A stretch of DNA of 64,000 bases from UBA8106 sp913052135 (GCA_913052135.1 CAJXDY010000005.1:11314-75313); one strand, 5' to 3'. Positions 34,101 through 43,244 are shown, counted from the stretch's first letter. The notes: a model not told the origin generated them from the letters alone. Made by a program: numbers and translations.

Positions 34101-35466
34101 TTACTTGCCTTCCACTATCTTGACACCAGACTGACAAATCATCCAACGCACGTTCAGCCATAGCCTGGCGACGCATTGATCGGCGCCGCGGCCCTTTAAT
34201 GAGCGGCGGTAATAACCCAAAAGTCATATTGGTAGGTTGATAGTTGCTCGAATCAGCGTGGGCAACATAGTAAGCCAACGCACCCAGTGCAGTGGTGCGC
34301 GGTAGGCTACGTGGAACCTGACCATGACAGAGTGCCGCAGCATTAAGTCCCGCAATCAAGCCTGAGGCTGCACTTTCTACGTAGCCTTCCACTCCCGATA
34401 TCTGTCCAGCAAAGAACAAGTCAGCACGACGCTGTGTTTGCCAAGTCTCTTGCAACACACTTGGAGCATTAATGTAAGTATTGCGATGAATCATACCGAA
34501 ACGAACAAACTTTGCGTTCGCAAGACCCGGAATAAGCCGGAGCACTCGCTCCTGTTCTGCCCACTTCAACTGTGTCTGAAACCCAACCAAGCTGAAATGG
34601 TCAGCAGCCAAATTGTCTTGACGTAGTTGAACCACGGCATAGGACTCACGACTGGTATGAGGGTCGACCAAGCCAATCGGCTTCATCGGACCAAATCGCA
34701 ATGTGTCGATCCCGCGACTAGCCATTACCTCAATTGGTAGGCAGCCCTCGAAAAATTTCGTGTTGTCAAAATCATGAATCGCCGCTACTTCAGCGCTCTG
34801 AACAGACTCCACAAAATTAATGTACTCTTCACGAGTGAGCGGGCAATTCAAATAATCACCCCTTACTGAATCAGAATCAGACAACAAAGTCCTGTCGTTT
34901 TGATTAACTTCTCGATCCCATCGTGAAGCTCGGAATGTTACTGTTTGATCGATTGAGTCAGCAAGCACGATAGGACTGATCGCGTCATAAAAATACAAAT
35001 GGTCTGTGCCCACAAACCTAGCGACTTCGTCTGAAAGCGAGGCTGACGTCAGAGGCCCAGTAGCAATTATTACAGGTTCCAATGGATCGCAAGGCGGAGG
35101 GATCTCATGAATCTCCTTGCGTTGGATCGTTACCAGTGGATGCGCTTCAAGTGCGGACGTCATCTGATCGGCAAATTGTGTCCGATCTACTGCTAGAGCC
35201 GTCCCTGCTGGCACACTTGTTTGATCCCCGATCTTCATCACTAGTGACTTGAGTTGCCGCATCTCTGCCTTCAAGAGACCGACTGCGCTTGTAAGTGTGT
35301 CTCCCCGGAATGAATTACTACAGACCAGTTCTGCCAAACGGTCCGTTTGATGGACAGCCGTGGCCTGCTTGGGCCGCATTTCATAGAGGCAGACCTCAAC
35401 GCCAAGCGATGCAGCTTGCCAGGCGGCTTCGCTACCCGCCAGTCCACCACCAATAATATGAATCAT
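34072..35466 (-). CDS. trmFO: Methylenetetrahydrofolate-tRNA-(uracil-5-)-methyltransferase TrmFO
   Basis: Flavoprotein that makes m5U54 in the tRNA T-loop using methylenetetrahydrofolate. At 464 residues it is normal. It starts with the FAD-binding HIIGGGLAGSEAAWQ and has family segments LVCSNSFRGD, LNCPLTREEY, FEGCLPIEVMASRG, and the C-terminal FAGQISGVEGYVESAASGL. I set the start at the ATG 35466; a TTG seven codons upstream is possible. It follows topA and overlaps xerC. This pairing is seen in bacteria that use TrmFO instead of TrmA. Confidence 0.96.
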   Translation of the reverse strand: MIHIIGGGLAGSEAAWQAASLGVEVCLYEMRPKQATAVHQTDRLAELVCSNSFRGDTLTSAVGLLKAEMRQLKSLVMKIGDQTSVPAGTALAVDRTQFADQMTSALEAHPLVTIQRKEIHEIPPPCDPLEPVIIATGPLTSASLSDEVARFVGTDHLYFYDAISPIVLADSIDQTVTFRASRWDREVNQNDRTLLSDSDSVRGDYLNCPLTREEYINFVESVQSAEVAAIHDFDNTKFFEGCLPIEVMASRGIDTLRFGPMKPIGLVDPHTSRESYAVVQLRQDNLAADHFSLVGFQTQLKWAEQERVLRLIPGLANAKFVRFGMIHRNTYINAPSVLQETWQTQRRADLFFAGQISGVEGYVESAASGLIAGLNAAALCHGQVPRSLPRTTALGALAYYVAHADSSNYQPTNMTFGLLPPLIKGPRRRSMRRQAMAERALDDLSVWCQDSGRQVNVRPPAFIS

Positions 35467-35553
35467 GATCTGTTGGAGAGTAATCAATCAACCCGAAGCG
35501 CCAGCATGACCCCACCTCGATCTGTAAGCGCTCTCAGTTTGCGGTGTTCCCCC

Positions 35554-37965
35554 TTAGACCGCAGCAAGCTCTTCACTTCTGATGTAATCACACTCGTCGT
35601 TGTCGCAAAACACTTGACGGCCGTGACGCTTCGTGGTTTTTTCAACAAGGTACTCACGCTTGCACTTCGGGCAGGCTTCGGCGAGAGGTCGCTTCCACAG
35701 CGTGAAGTCGCACTCAGGATAATTACTACAGCCGAAGAATGGAATATTTCGGCGCGTCTTGCGTTCAACTATATCCCCGCCATCTTTTGGACAACTCACA
35801 CCAGTGCTTTTGAGTTTCACATACTTACAAGTCGGATAGCTGCTGCATGCTGTAAATTCACCGAAACGACCCTGCTTAATAACTAGTTGCGACTCACACT
35901 TCGGGCACTTTTCCTCGAGCAACTGATCAGGTTTCGCCGCGGAAAGACCCTCCTTGGTGGCAATAATCTTCCGGGTGGTTTTGCAATCGGGATAGCCCGA
36001 ACACGCCAGAAACTGACCAAACCGGCCACGTTTCACAACCATTGGTTTGCCACAATTCTCGCAGTTTTCGGCCTCTTCATCCTGACTTGGCTCGGTAGTC
36101 TCTAATTCACGTGTATTCTCACAATCGGGGTACGCACTACAGGCGAGAAACATACCAAAACGACCGACCTTAATGATCATCGGGGCTTTACACTTGTCAC
36201 AGGTTTCATCGCTCGGCAGGCCCTCAACTTTAATATTAGGCATAGCCTTCTCTGCCTGTTCGAGGTCCTTCTTGAATTTTTTGTAAAAGCTCGCAATCGT
36301 GCCTTGATAATCGGCTTCGCCAGCCTCAATCTTATCGAGGCTCTCTTCCAAAGCCTTGGTGTACTCGACGTCGAGAATGTCGTTAAAGCTCTTTAAGAGC
36401 AACTCCGTAACAAGCCGCCCAAGACGTGTTGGCTTAAATCGACCCTCGATCTTTGCGACGTACTCACGCATTTGCAGTACGCCAATGATCGCAGCATAGG
36501 TGCTTGGTCTCCCAATGCCGTTTTCTTCGAGTTCCTTGACCAGCATTGCTTCACTGAAACGGGATCTCGGCTGCGTAAATTTTTGCTCAGATCTCGTTGC
36601 TTTGAGAGACAGCGTGTCACCCTTATTCAATACTGGTAACAAGCCCTTGGTGTGTTCGTCGTCTTCGCGCGTGCCCTCTTGATCTCCTGAACTGTCACTG
36701 TTGTCTTCCACGTCCTTTGAATATGCCGAGAGCCATCCTTTAAACTTGAGCACGGAACCTTTAATCCGAAACGTATAGATACCAGCGTTGATATCCACCG
36801 TGGTGTCGTCAAAAATGGCTGGAAGCATCTGCGACGCCACAAATCGATTCCAGATAATGCGATATATGTAAAACTGCTCCTTCGTCAGGTGCGGTTTCAC
36901 TCGATCTGGATGGTATTCCATCGAAGTCGGTCGGATCGCCTCATGCGCGTCTTGTGCGCCTTTTTTTGCGCGATAAATATTGGGCTTTGTTGGCAGGTAT
37001 GCCTCACCGAAGGCACTCTGAATATGTTCACGCACATCCGTTAAGGCTTGATCTGATACCCGCGTCGAATCGGTGCGCATATACGTAATCAGGCCGACTG
37101 CATCTTCGCCAGGTAGCTCTATACCTTCGTAGAGTTGCTGCGCGATCATCATGGTCCGTTTTACTGGCATCTGCGAAGCTTGCTGCAACTTACTTGTAAT
37201 GTACGGTGGAGCCGCCTGCTTTTTCCTAGCCTTAGTCCCGACGGTATCAACAACAAAAGATTCATTTGTAACTGCCTCAACAATCGTCTTTGATTCAGCT
37301 TCATTGAGAACCTTGACGGTTTTACCGTTCTTCTTCTGTAGTTTTGCCTCAAATTCCGGTGGGACTGGACCAATAAGATTCGCAAAGATGTGCCAATACT
37401 CTTCAGGTTTGAATTGTTCAATCTCGTGCTCACGATCGCACACGAGTTTAAGCGCGATCGATTGAACGCGGCCAGCACTAAGACCACGACGCACCTTGTC
37501 CCACAGTAAGGGACTCAGTTTGTACCCAACGAGGCGATCAAGAACACGCCGTGCTTGTTGTGCGTCCACCATCCGTTGATTGATTTCTACCGGATGGTCA
37601 AGTGCATGCACTATCGCTTGTTTGGTGATTTCGTTGAACATCAAACGATGCACGGAACGCTTCTTGCCCCCAAGTTCAGCAGCTAAGTGCCAGCCGATCG
37701 CTTCACCTTCACGATCGGGATCCGTCGCCACATAAATGTCAGTAGCTACCTTTGCGGCTGCACGAAGCTCCTTGATCACTTTTTTTCGAGCCGGAATTGG
37801 CTCATAGACCGGTGTAAAACCTTCATCCACGTCCACGCCAAGTTTACTCTTCGGCAAGTCACGGATGTGTCCCATTGAAGCGACGACCTTGTAACTCTTG
37901 CCTAGATACTTATTGATGGTCTTCGCCTTAGCCGGCGATTCCACCACCACGAGTTTTTTAGCCAT
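35554..37965 (-). CDS. topA: DNA topoisomerase I (type IA)
   Basis: Relaxes negative supercoils by single-strand passage. The 803-residue protein begins with the Toprim domain (KKLVVVESPAKAKTINKYLG, with DPDREGEAIGWH), has the active-site Tyr in GLITYMRTDSTRVS (about residue 300), and a long C-terminal array of four-cysteine zinc ribbons (three regular CxxC...C...C units with GRFGxFxACSxYPxC, then two more diverged ones). An acidic insert lies near 430-450. I set the start at the ATG 37965; a GTG five codons upstream is in frame. No dprA gene follows upstream, although topA often neighbours dprA. Confidence 0.97.
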   Translation of the reverse strand: MAKKLVVVESPAKAKTINKYLGKSYKVVASMGHIRDLPKSKLGVDVDEGFTPVYEPIPARKKVIKELRAAAKVATDIYVATDPDREGEAIGWHLAAELGGKKRSVHRLMFNEITKQAIVHALDHPVEINQRMVDAQQARRVLDRLVGYKLSPLLWDKVRRGLSAGRVQSIALKLVCDREHEIEQFKPEEYWHIFANLIGPVPPEFEAKLQKKNGKTVKVLNEAESKTIVEAVTNESFVVDTVGTKARKKQAAPPYITSKLQQASQMPVKRTMMIAQQLYEGIELPGEDAVGLITYMRTDSTRVSDQALTDVREHIQSAFGEAYLPTKPNIYRAKKGAQDAHEAIRPTSMEYHPDRVKPHLTKEQFYIYRIIWNRFVASQMLPAIFDDTTVDINAGIYTFRIKGSVLKFKGWLSAYSKDVEDNSDSSGDQEGTREDDEHTKGLLPVLNKGDTLSLKATRSEQKFTQPRSRFSEAMLVKELEENGIGRPSTYAAIIGVLQMREYVAKIEGRFKPTRLGRLVTELLLKSFNDILDVEYTKALEESLDKIEAGEADYQGTIASFYKKFKKDLEQAEKAMPNIKVEGLPSDETCDKCKAPMIIKVGRFGMFLACSAYPDCENTRELETTEPSQDEEAENCENCGKPMVVKRGRFGQFLACSGYPDCKTTRKIIATKEGLSAAKPDQLLEEKCPKCESQLVIKQGRFGEFTACSSYPTCKYVKLKSTGVSCPKDGGDIVERKTRRNIPFFGCSNYPECDFTLWKRPLAEACPKCKREYLVEKTTKRHGRQVFCDNDECDYIRSEELAAV

Positions 37966-38492
37966 AAGTCTTGTATTCACGAAAATCGGCGTAAAAGTTA
38001 TGACACACCGACCACGTTTCCAGCAAATACGTTACCATTATCCAATCAGCAGAACGAAACCAGCCAGTTCAAGAAATTCCAGACGCTATACTGCGTTTAA
38101 GGCCAAAAAATTAAGCAAAACCTTAATCTGATGCCACCCCAAATAAGTTTAATCCTTCCTCATAGCTATCGACCAGTTGCACTAGAACCTTTGCTCTAAT
38201 ATTAAAAAATCAGGCAATTTCTCCAATATTAACAACTCTTCTAGAAAGCCTAGGACGATAAACCCAAGACTTCACGCTATTGATCTGAGCTATAAGTGAA
38301 GGTATCCAGCAAAATCCATCACCTTCTTGGTGATAGATCACAGTTGAGCGAATAACCCTGCTTGCGCCAGCACGTGCCCATAGTTATAGTGAATCAGGGT
38401 GGTTATAGATAGAACTCACAATAAGTCATTAATCCACCAACAAATTATGTAAGAACTGCATGTACCTAGTTCCCTCAAGGAAGGATTTCCCG
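37966..38492. other. 527-base gap between topA and the TPR gene
   Basis: Divergent region with no coding sequence I can support. It is AT-rich and should hold the topA promoter and the promoter of the TPR/lipoprotein pair, but I see no clear -35/-10 pair. It contains a strong hairpin (38314-38338, separate entry), the palindrome GTGATAGATCAC (38330-38341) overlapping that hairpin, and a pair of six-base complementary arms ACCCTG/CAGGGT enclosing about 34 bases (38355-38400). Confidence 0.6.
38311..38338 (-). terminator. Orphan intrinsic-terminator-like hairpin
   Basis: On the - strand the arms ATCTATCACC and GGTGATGGAT pair over ten positions (one U-G wobble) around the loop AAGAA, followed directly by TTTTG. 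The + strand version has a C-A mismatch at the wobble position, so the - orientation folds better. No - strand gene lies upstream of it, so it may end an antisense transcript or an unannotated small RNA. Confidence 0.45.
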
Positions 38493-38840
38493 TTGACGAT
38501 AAGGCAGGGCATGCTGTCGGTAGGCTTCGTGCTGATACTTTGCACGTTAGACGTGCAGGCCGATGATCGCTCAGATGCTGAACGACAGGTGGAATTTGGT
38601 ATCACAGTGGCCGAGCGAGGACTATGGCGAGAAGCCACTTTTCGGTGGCAACGCGCTGTCGCCATCGATCCGACCTATGCGGCCGCATGGAATAACCTCG
38701 CCGTGGCACACGAACATGAAGGTGAGTTTGAATCAGCTCTTGAAGCTTATGAGCGTGCGCTAGCATTGGAACCAAACAACCTCTCGATCCAACAGAATTA
38801 CGAACTGTTCAGGGAAATCAATGATCGCATTCAACCGTAA
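38493..38840 (+). CDS. Small exported TPR-repeat protein
   Basis: Protein of about 115 residues with a signal-like N-terminus (MLSVGFVLILCTLDVQA) followed by two to three tetratricopeptide repeats (about residues 45-110; for example AAWNNLAVAHEHEGEFESAL and YERALALEPNN). TPRs mediate protein-protein contacts. I chose the TTG at 38493 because AAGGAAGGA lies seven bases upstream; an ATG at 38460 in the same frame lacks a ribosome site. It overlaps the next gene by 20 bases, so the two are likely partners. Confidence 0.75.
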   Translation: MTIRQGMLSVGFVLILCTLDVQADDRSDAERQVEFGITVAERGLWREATFRWQRAVAIDPTYAAAWNNLAVAHEHEGEFESALEAYERALALEPNNLSIQQNYELFREINDRIQP

Positions 38841-39600
38841 GCTCCTACTTAGCCTTACACTTGTTTGGTTCACTAGTGGATGCGTCAAGTCGTCACTGTC
38901 AGAAGTGATGATCGAAACACCCATTAAACCAAAACTGGACGTGAGTTCATTTGAACGGGTGCTGGTGGCAGGCTTTGTGGCCGGTGGTAGCCAGGAACTT
39001 AATGCGAATCTCGAAATAGTCCGATTGCTCAGAAGTCAACTGCGCATCCAAGACACTATGCAGGTGGTAGACGCAAACACTCTCCTGCTTAACGAACTAA
39101 TTGATCAACGGATTGAGACAACTCGACGGACTCTTGGGGAATCGACACCACTTTTACCGCCCGATGAGATCACTGAAGAACAAGATTTTATAGCTTACGA
39201 ACGCGTATTTACTGATGTAGAATTTTGGCAACGCCTAGGTAGAGAACATCGGAATCCTCTCATCATCACTGGCACGGTCCTATTTCGACCGCAAGCGCGC
39301 ACGGGCTTCGTGACTAGAGAACAAGAAACCTATGACGCCTTCGGTCGCCGACAAGTGCAACCAACTAGAACCTACAGTGAGCGACAAGGATTTGTTTTAA
39401 GTCCAAAATTTATTTTCATAGACGGCCGAACAGGAGAAGTCATTTATACTGAGTCTCACCGAGAGGAAATTTTGTACGACTCGCAACAGAACACACCTCC
39501 CCTGTCAGGGTTTTTTGAGTTAATGGATCGTATAATTCCAACTTTTCTCAGTTCTATGAGCACTCAGACAATTCGTGGATCACGAACATTGCTTAGATAA
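38821..39600 (+). CDS. Predicted lipoprotein of unknown function
   Basis: 259 residues with an N-terminal lipoprotein signal (LLLSLTLVWFTSGC, Cys21). After the lipobox it reads ERVLVAGFVAGG and then alternates strands and helices, with a central segment LIITGTVLFRPQ and FIDGRTGEVIYTESHREEI. This layout resembles lipoproteins that bind periplasmic partners, such as CsgG- or LpoB-like folds, but I cannot assign a family. It begins inside the 3' end of the TPR gene. Between it and rplU is a 199-base gap holding the rplU leader. Confidence 0.7.
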   Translation: MIAFNRKLLLSLTLVWFTSGCVKSSLSEVMIETPIKPKLDVSSFERVLVAGFVAGGSQELNANLEIVRLLRSQLRIQDTMQVVDANTLLLNELIDQRIETTRRTLGESTPLLPPDEITEEQDFIAYERVFTDVEFWQRLGREHRNPLIITGTVLFRPQARTGFVTREQETYDAFGRRQVQPTRTYSERQGFVLSPKFIFIDGRTGEVIYTESHREEILYDSQQNTPPLSGFFELMDRIIPTFLSSMSTQTIRGSRTLLR

Positions 39601-39700
39601 TATTGAATGGCAGCAGCAAAACGCCGACAGATTGTAACAGGCAATTAGCAGCTATTTTCCAGAAATTGACCTTGAGTAAGTCGTATTCATGGCTGCGTTG

Positions 39701-39729
39701 CACCTGATTAAATTAGGTGTTAACCTAAT
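39701..39729 (+). promoter_or_regulatory. Alternative hairpins in the rplU leader
   Basis: ATTAGGT and ACCTAAT (39712-39718 and 39723-39729) form a perfect seven-base-pair stem with a GTTA loop. The segment AGGTG (39715-39719), part of the first arm, can instead pair with CACCT at 39701-39705. The two folds exclude each other, as in ribosomal-protein leaders that control expression. No poly-T tract follows, so a translational or processing role is more likely than attenuation. Known L21 leader consensus not checked. Confidence 0.4.
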
Positions 39730-39799
39730 AGATTCATATAGTTGATTATGATGCGTCTAGAGAAAGCTTTGATAATTAGAGCGGTGAGGAGTAGCAAGC

Positions 39800-40117
39800 T
39801 TGTACGCAATTATTAAAAGTGGTGGTCGGCAACTTAAGGTGGCGCCTGGCAGCTTGGTTACAGTGGACCGGCTACCCGATGAGCCTGGCCAGGAAGTGAA
39901 CTTCGATCGTGTACTGCTCGTCGAAAAAGACGGCGGTGAGATTGTGGCTGGAACCCCTTACGTTCCTAATGCGAGCGTATTAGGAATTGTTGATGCTGAA
40001 ACCCAAGGGCCAAAAATTCGTGTGTTCAAGAAAAAGCGTCGTAAGGGATACCGGCGCACACAAGGGCATCGTAGTATCTTGACGCGCATTCGAGTCAAGG
40101 ACATCATCGTTAAATAA
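39800..40117 (+). CDS. rplU: 50S ribosomal protein L21
   Basis: Large-subunit ribosomal protein of 105 residues, typical length. It starts YAIIKSGGRQLKVAPG and ends with the conserved KKRRKGYRRTQGHRS segment and LTRIRVKDI. The TTG start is fixed by GAGGAGT about eight bases upstream. First gene of rplU-rpmA-obgE-nadD-rsfS, a common order. Confidence 0.97.
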   Translation: MYAIIKSGGRQLKVAPGSLVTVDRLPDEPGQEVNFDRVLLVEKDGGEIVAGTPYVPNASVLGIVDAETQGPKIRVFKKKRRKGYRRTQGHRSILTRIRVKDIIVK

Positions 40118-40150
40118 ACGTTCCGATGGGGCCTTGGAACCAGATTAGTC

Positions 40151-40411
40151 ATGGCACATAAAAAAGGACAGGGAAGCTCTCGGAACGGTCGTGACAGCAA
40201 CGCACAGCGTCTTGGTGTGAAGCGATTCGATGGGAATATCGTGACTGGTGGCTCCATTCTTGTTCGGCAGCGGGGACGCCGATTCAGGCCGGGGCTGAAT
40301 GTCGGCGTTGGAAAGGATGATACGATCTTCGCCAAGATTGATGGTCGTGTTCGCTTCCAAGATCACGGTCGGCGGGGTCGGGTCATTAGCGTGCTTCCTG
40401 CCGATTCCTGA
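40151..40411 (+). CDS. rpmA: 50S ribosomal protein L27
   Basis: Ribosomal protein whose N-terminus reaches the peptidyl-transferase centre. The 86 residues start MAHKKGQGSSRNGRDSN, with the family RLGVKRFDG and ILVRQRGRRFRPG. No cleavable N-terminal extension of the Firmicutes kind is present. 33 bases after rplU. Confidence 0.97.
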   Translation: MAHKKGQGSSRNGRDSNAQRLGVKRFDGNIVTGGSILVRQRGRRFRPGLNVGVGKDDTIFAKIDGRVRFQDHGRRGRVISVLPADS

Positions 40412-40479
40412 TTGACGAAAAGCATCCGTATCATTCGGTTATGATCCTAGGTTAATTTGGACTGCGTGCGAATTTCTTC

Positions 40480-41505
40480 ATGTTCGTCGACGAAGTCGAC
40501 ATTCAAGTAACGGCGGGAGATGGTGGGCGGGGCTGTCTAAGCTTCCGACGCGAGAAGTTCATTCCGCGTGGAGGCCCTGACGGAGGTGATGGTGGAAACG
40601 GAGGCTCGATCTTCCTTGTCGCAAGTTCTCACGTTAACACTCTGATTAAATATCGCTTCCATCCAGAGTACAGAGCACGACGAGGTTCTCACGGCGCAGG
40701 TTCAAACCGCACAGGTCGTAACGGCCTTGATATTGAATTAGAAGTTCCATCCGGCACAACAGTCTTAGAGCAAATCAGCCAGGATTACCACCAACTCGTT
40801 GACCTGACGGAGGTAGGCCAGCGTGCCCTCATAGCACGAGGTGGACAAGGGGGTCGAGGTAACGCCCGCTTCGCAACGTCGACTAATCAAGCTCCTCGAC
40901 GAACAGAACCTGGGCAACCTGGCGAAGATCGTCGACTAAAATTAAAACTAAGACTGTTGGCAGATGTTGGTCTTGTGGGGTTTCCTAACGTAGGTAAATC
41001 TACACTTATTGCGCGTCTCTCGGCTGCCAGACCCAAAATTGCAAATTACCCATTTACGACGCTATCACCCAATCTCGGCGTTGTGACACTGTCGGACGAC
41101 CGGGATTTCGTCATGGCAGACGTCCCAGGACTCATACAAGGTGCGCACCGTGGACTAGGGCTCGGACAGCAGTTCCTGAGCCACCTCGAACGAACAAAAG
41201 TTCTCGTTCACGTAGTGGATGTGTCCTCGGCATCAGGACGAGATCCAGTTCATGATTTCGAAATTATCTGCCAAGAGCTTGAGCTGTTTATTCCACCTGC
41301 CACTGGAAAAAACGATAATCGACTGAGTGAACGGCCGAAGCTCGTGGTCGCTAACAAGATTGATGCGCTGGATGAACCCGATCGACTCGCCCGTCTGAGC
41401 AAAACCATGGCCGAACGAGGAATCCCACTCTTCCCTGTTTCAGCCATAACTGGCGAAGGGTTGTCAGCTCTAGTTGAAGCTCTTTGGCAAATGATTAAGC
41501 GATAG
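40480..41505 (+). CDS. obgE: GTPase ObgE/CgtA
   Basis: Large-subunit assembly GTPase. The glycine-rich Obg fold is at about 1-158 (GGPDGGDGGNGGS, GGQGGRGNARF), followed by the G domain: G1 GFPNVGKST, G2 YPFTT, G3 DVPGL, G4 NKID and G5 SAITGEG. At 341 residues it lacks the extra C-terminal domain found in some Obg proteins. 68 bases after rpmA and four bases before nadD. Confidence 0.96.
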   Translation: MFVDEVDIQVTAGDGGRGCLSFRREKFIPRGGPDGGDGGNGGSIFLVASSHVNTLIKYRFHPEYRARRGSHGAGSNRTGRNGLDIELEVPSGTTVLEQISQDYHQLVDLTEVGQRALIARGGQGGRGNARFATSTNQAPRRTEPGQPGEDRRLKLKLRLLADVGLVGFPNVGKSTLIARLSAARPKIANYPFTTLSPNLGVVTLSDDRDFVMADVPGLIQGAHRGLGLGQQFLSHLERTKVLVHVVDVSSASGRDPVHDFEIICQELELFIPPATGKNDNRLSERPKLVVANKIDALDEPDRLARLSKTMAERGIPLFPVSAITGEGLSALVEALWQMIKR

Positions 41506-41509
41506 TTTT

Positions 41510-42205
41510 ATGAACGATCAAACTAGAGTCGGTATTTTTGGCGGCACTTTCGATCCAATTCATTTTGGACACTTACAGGTGGCCGCCATTGCACAAAGGG
41601 CCTTGCATTTGCATGATCTTCTGTTTCTACCATCCCACATACCTCTACACCGAGGCTCCCCCCCCGTTGCAAATCGTGAGCATCGTCTAGCAATGATCAA
41701 ATTGGCGTTGCAAAATCGAGCTGGTTTCCATGTATCGGAACTGGAATTGAGTTCACGAGAACCCTCCTACACTTCCAACACGCTGCGGCGACTCGCCAAC
41801 CAAGGTTATACGTCCCAGCAACTGTTTTTTGTCATTGGAGCAGACGCATTCTCAGAAATCTCCACGTGGCGAGGTTATCCCGATATTCTAGATCAAGCAC
41901 ATTTCATAGTGGTTTCCAGGTCTGGACATTCAGTCGTGGAAATCCTTCGTCGTGTCCCGGGCTTAGATGACCGGATCAAAGAAATCCCGGAAGCCCCCTC
42001 ATTACCCGTGGACATAATACAAATGAAATTACAAAACCCGACGGTCTTTTTTGTCCAAGCTACGACTCCAAACATCTCGTCGAGCAGCCTGCGCCGTCAG
42101 ATGGAGATCGGTGAATCCGTGGAGGGACTTATTCCCCCTGAAGTCTTGAACTACATCCGTCAACAAGACTTGTACGTATCATCATCTGGAAAAAGACAGT
42201 TTTAA
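41510..42205 (+). CDS. nadD: Nicotinate-nucleotide adenylyltransferase
   Basis: Makes deamido-NAD from nicotinate mononucleotide and ATP. The 231-residue chain has the family's GGTFDPIHFGHLQVA (nucleotidyltransferase (T/H)xGH motif) and the late ISSSSLR (ISSTxIR-like). It starts four bases after obgE and overlaps rsfS as TAATG. The next step, NAD synthetase (nadE), is at 55672. Confidence 0.95.
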   Translation: MNDQTRVGIFGGTFDPIHFGHLQVAAIAQRALHLHDLLFLPSHIPLHRGSPPVANREHRLAMIKLALQNRAGFHVSELELSSREPSYTSNTLRRLANQGYTSQQLFFVIGADAFSEISTWRGYPDILDQAHFIVVSRSGHSVVEILRRVPGLDDRIKEIPEAPSLPVDIIQMKLQNPTVFFVQATTPNISSSSLRRQMEIGESVEGLIPPEVLNYIRQQDLYVSSSGKRQF

Positions 42206-42603
42206 TGCCCACTAAACAAAACGAACCGTTCATCACTAACGCGACAACTCACCTGCCGGAATCAGTTAGACGAGCTGTCAAGGCGATGCATGACAAGAAA
42301 GGTACTGACGTAGTGATCCTTGATTTTCGCGGGACTGAAGTCTTCACGGATTTCTTCGTCATGTGTTCTGGACAACACGTCAGACAAGTCAAAGCGATTG
42401 CAGACAGCGTCGCTGCACACATGCGGACACAGGCCATTAAACCAACGCATATCGAAGGTTACAATCGTGCAGACTGGGTATTAATGGACTTTTTTGATTT
42501 TGTAGTGCACATTTTTACCCCAGAAACTCGGTCCTTCTATTCATTGGAACGCTTATGGGCTAGCGGGAAACGTCTATATGTCGACAATGATAAGGCTGGA
42601 TGA
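42205..42603 (+). CDS. rsfS: Ribosome silencing factor RsfS
   Basis: Binds L14 and blocks joining of the ribosomal subunits in starved cells. The 132 residues contain the conserved DVVILDFRG, TDFFVMCSG, IEGYNRADWVLMDFFDFVVHIF and YSLERLW. Its start overlaps the end of nadD by one base. The gene converges with tmk, three bases away. Confidence 0.95.
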   Translation: MPTKQNEPFITNATTHLPESVRRAVKAMHDKKGTDVVILDFRGTEVFTDFFVMCSGQHVRQVKAIADSVAAHMRTQAIKPTHIEGYNRADWVLMDFFDFVVHIFTPETRSFYSLERLWASGKRLYVDNDKAG

Positions 42604-42606
42604 CGA

Positions 42607-43236
42607 TTAGGAATCCTCGGCATGCACTTCGGAGTTACCCGTACTCAAGAGAGACGCAAGTCGTAACGCGACAGACGAAAAAACTTCCTCGGCAACATCT
42701 TCCTTAGATTGCTCACCATCCACACGTACCCACGTCTCTTGTAATTGCTCAAGATAGCTCTTGCGAACTCGATTAAGTAAAGCTAGGTCGCGCTCGTACC
42801 GATCGCGACCAACTGCCTTCCGCCGAGCTGCAGTCTCAGGCATGATGTCCAGAAGCACTGTCAGATTTGGCTCCGGTAAGAAGCGCTGAATATCAGTCAA
42901 CCATGCAGGATCCAGGTCTTGTGCTGTACCATAAGCAATGCTAGACGCCACATACCGATCACAGATGATTACAAGGCCGCCAGCCAACCATCGCTCGAGG
43001 TCGCTCCGACGCTCATATCTATTGGCGACGTAGAGCAATTGCATCACATCACTAGGGTAATCTCGCTCACCCTGCAGTACCCTAGCGATCTCCTCACCAA
43101 TAGAGGTCCCGTAGTCTGGAAAGGAAACAACTCGTGATTTATTACCATTTTGTCGTAATCGGTCACGCAGCAGTTGTGCCTGAGTCTCTTTTCCACTTTG
43201 ATCGAGCCCTTCGAACGCTATTAAAACTCCTGCCAT
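42607..43236 (-). CDS. tmk: Thymidylate kinase
   Basis: Phosphorylates dTMP to dTDP. The 209-residue protein has the family fold: P-loop region FEGLDQSGKETQAQLL, the dTMP-binding DRY segment (IICDRYVASSIAYG), LLDIMPETAARR, and the LID-like RDRYERD. The residue after the P-loop lysine is Glu (GKE) where T or S is usual, with Thr one position later. I set the start at the ATG 43236, which has AGGAG about five bases upstream; the frame opens six codons further out. Confidence 0.92.
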   Translation of the reverse strand: MAGVLIAFEGLDQSGKETQAQLLRDRLRQNGNKSRVVSFPDYGTSIGEEIARVLQGERDYPSDVMQLLYVANRYERRSDLERWLAGGLVIICDRYVASSIAYGTAQDLDPAWLTDIQRFLPEPNLTVLLDIMPETAARRKAVGRDRYERDLALLNRVRKSYLEQLQETWVRVDGEQSKEDVAEEVFSSVALRLASLLSTGNSEVHAEDS

Positions 43237-43244
43237 GTGTGCTC

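Noticed and set aside
38330..38341. CRP/FNR-type operator GTGATAGATCAC
   Set aside because: Arms are spaced two bases apart, not the six (CRP) or four (FNR) required, and the palindrome overlaps a terminator-like hairpin.
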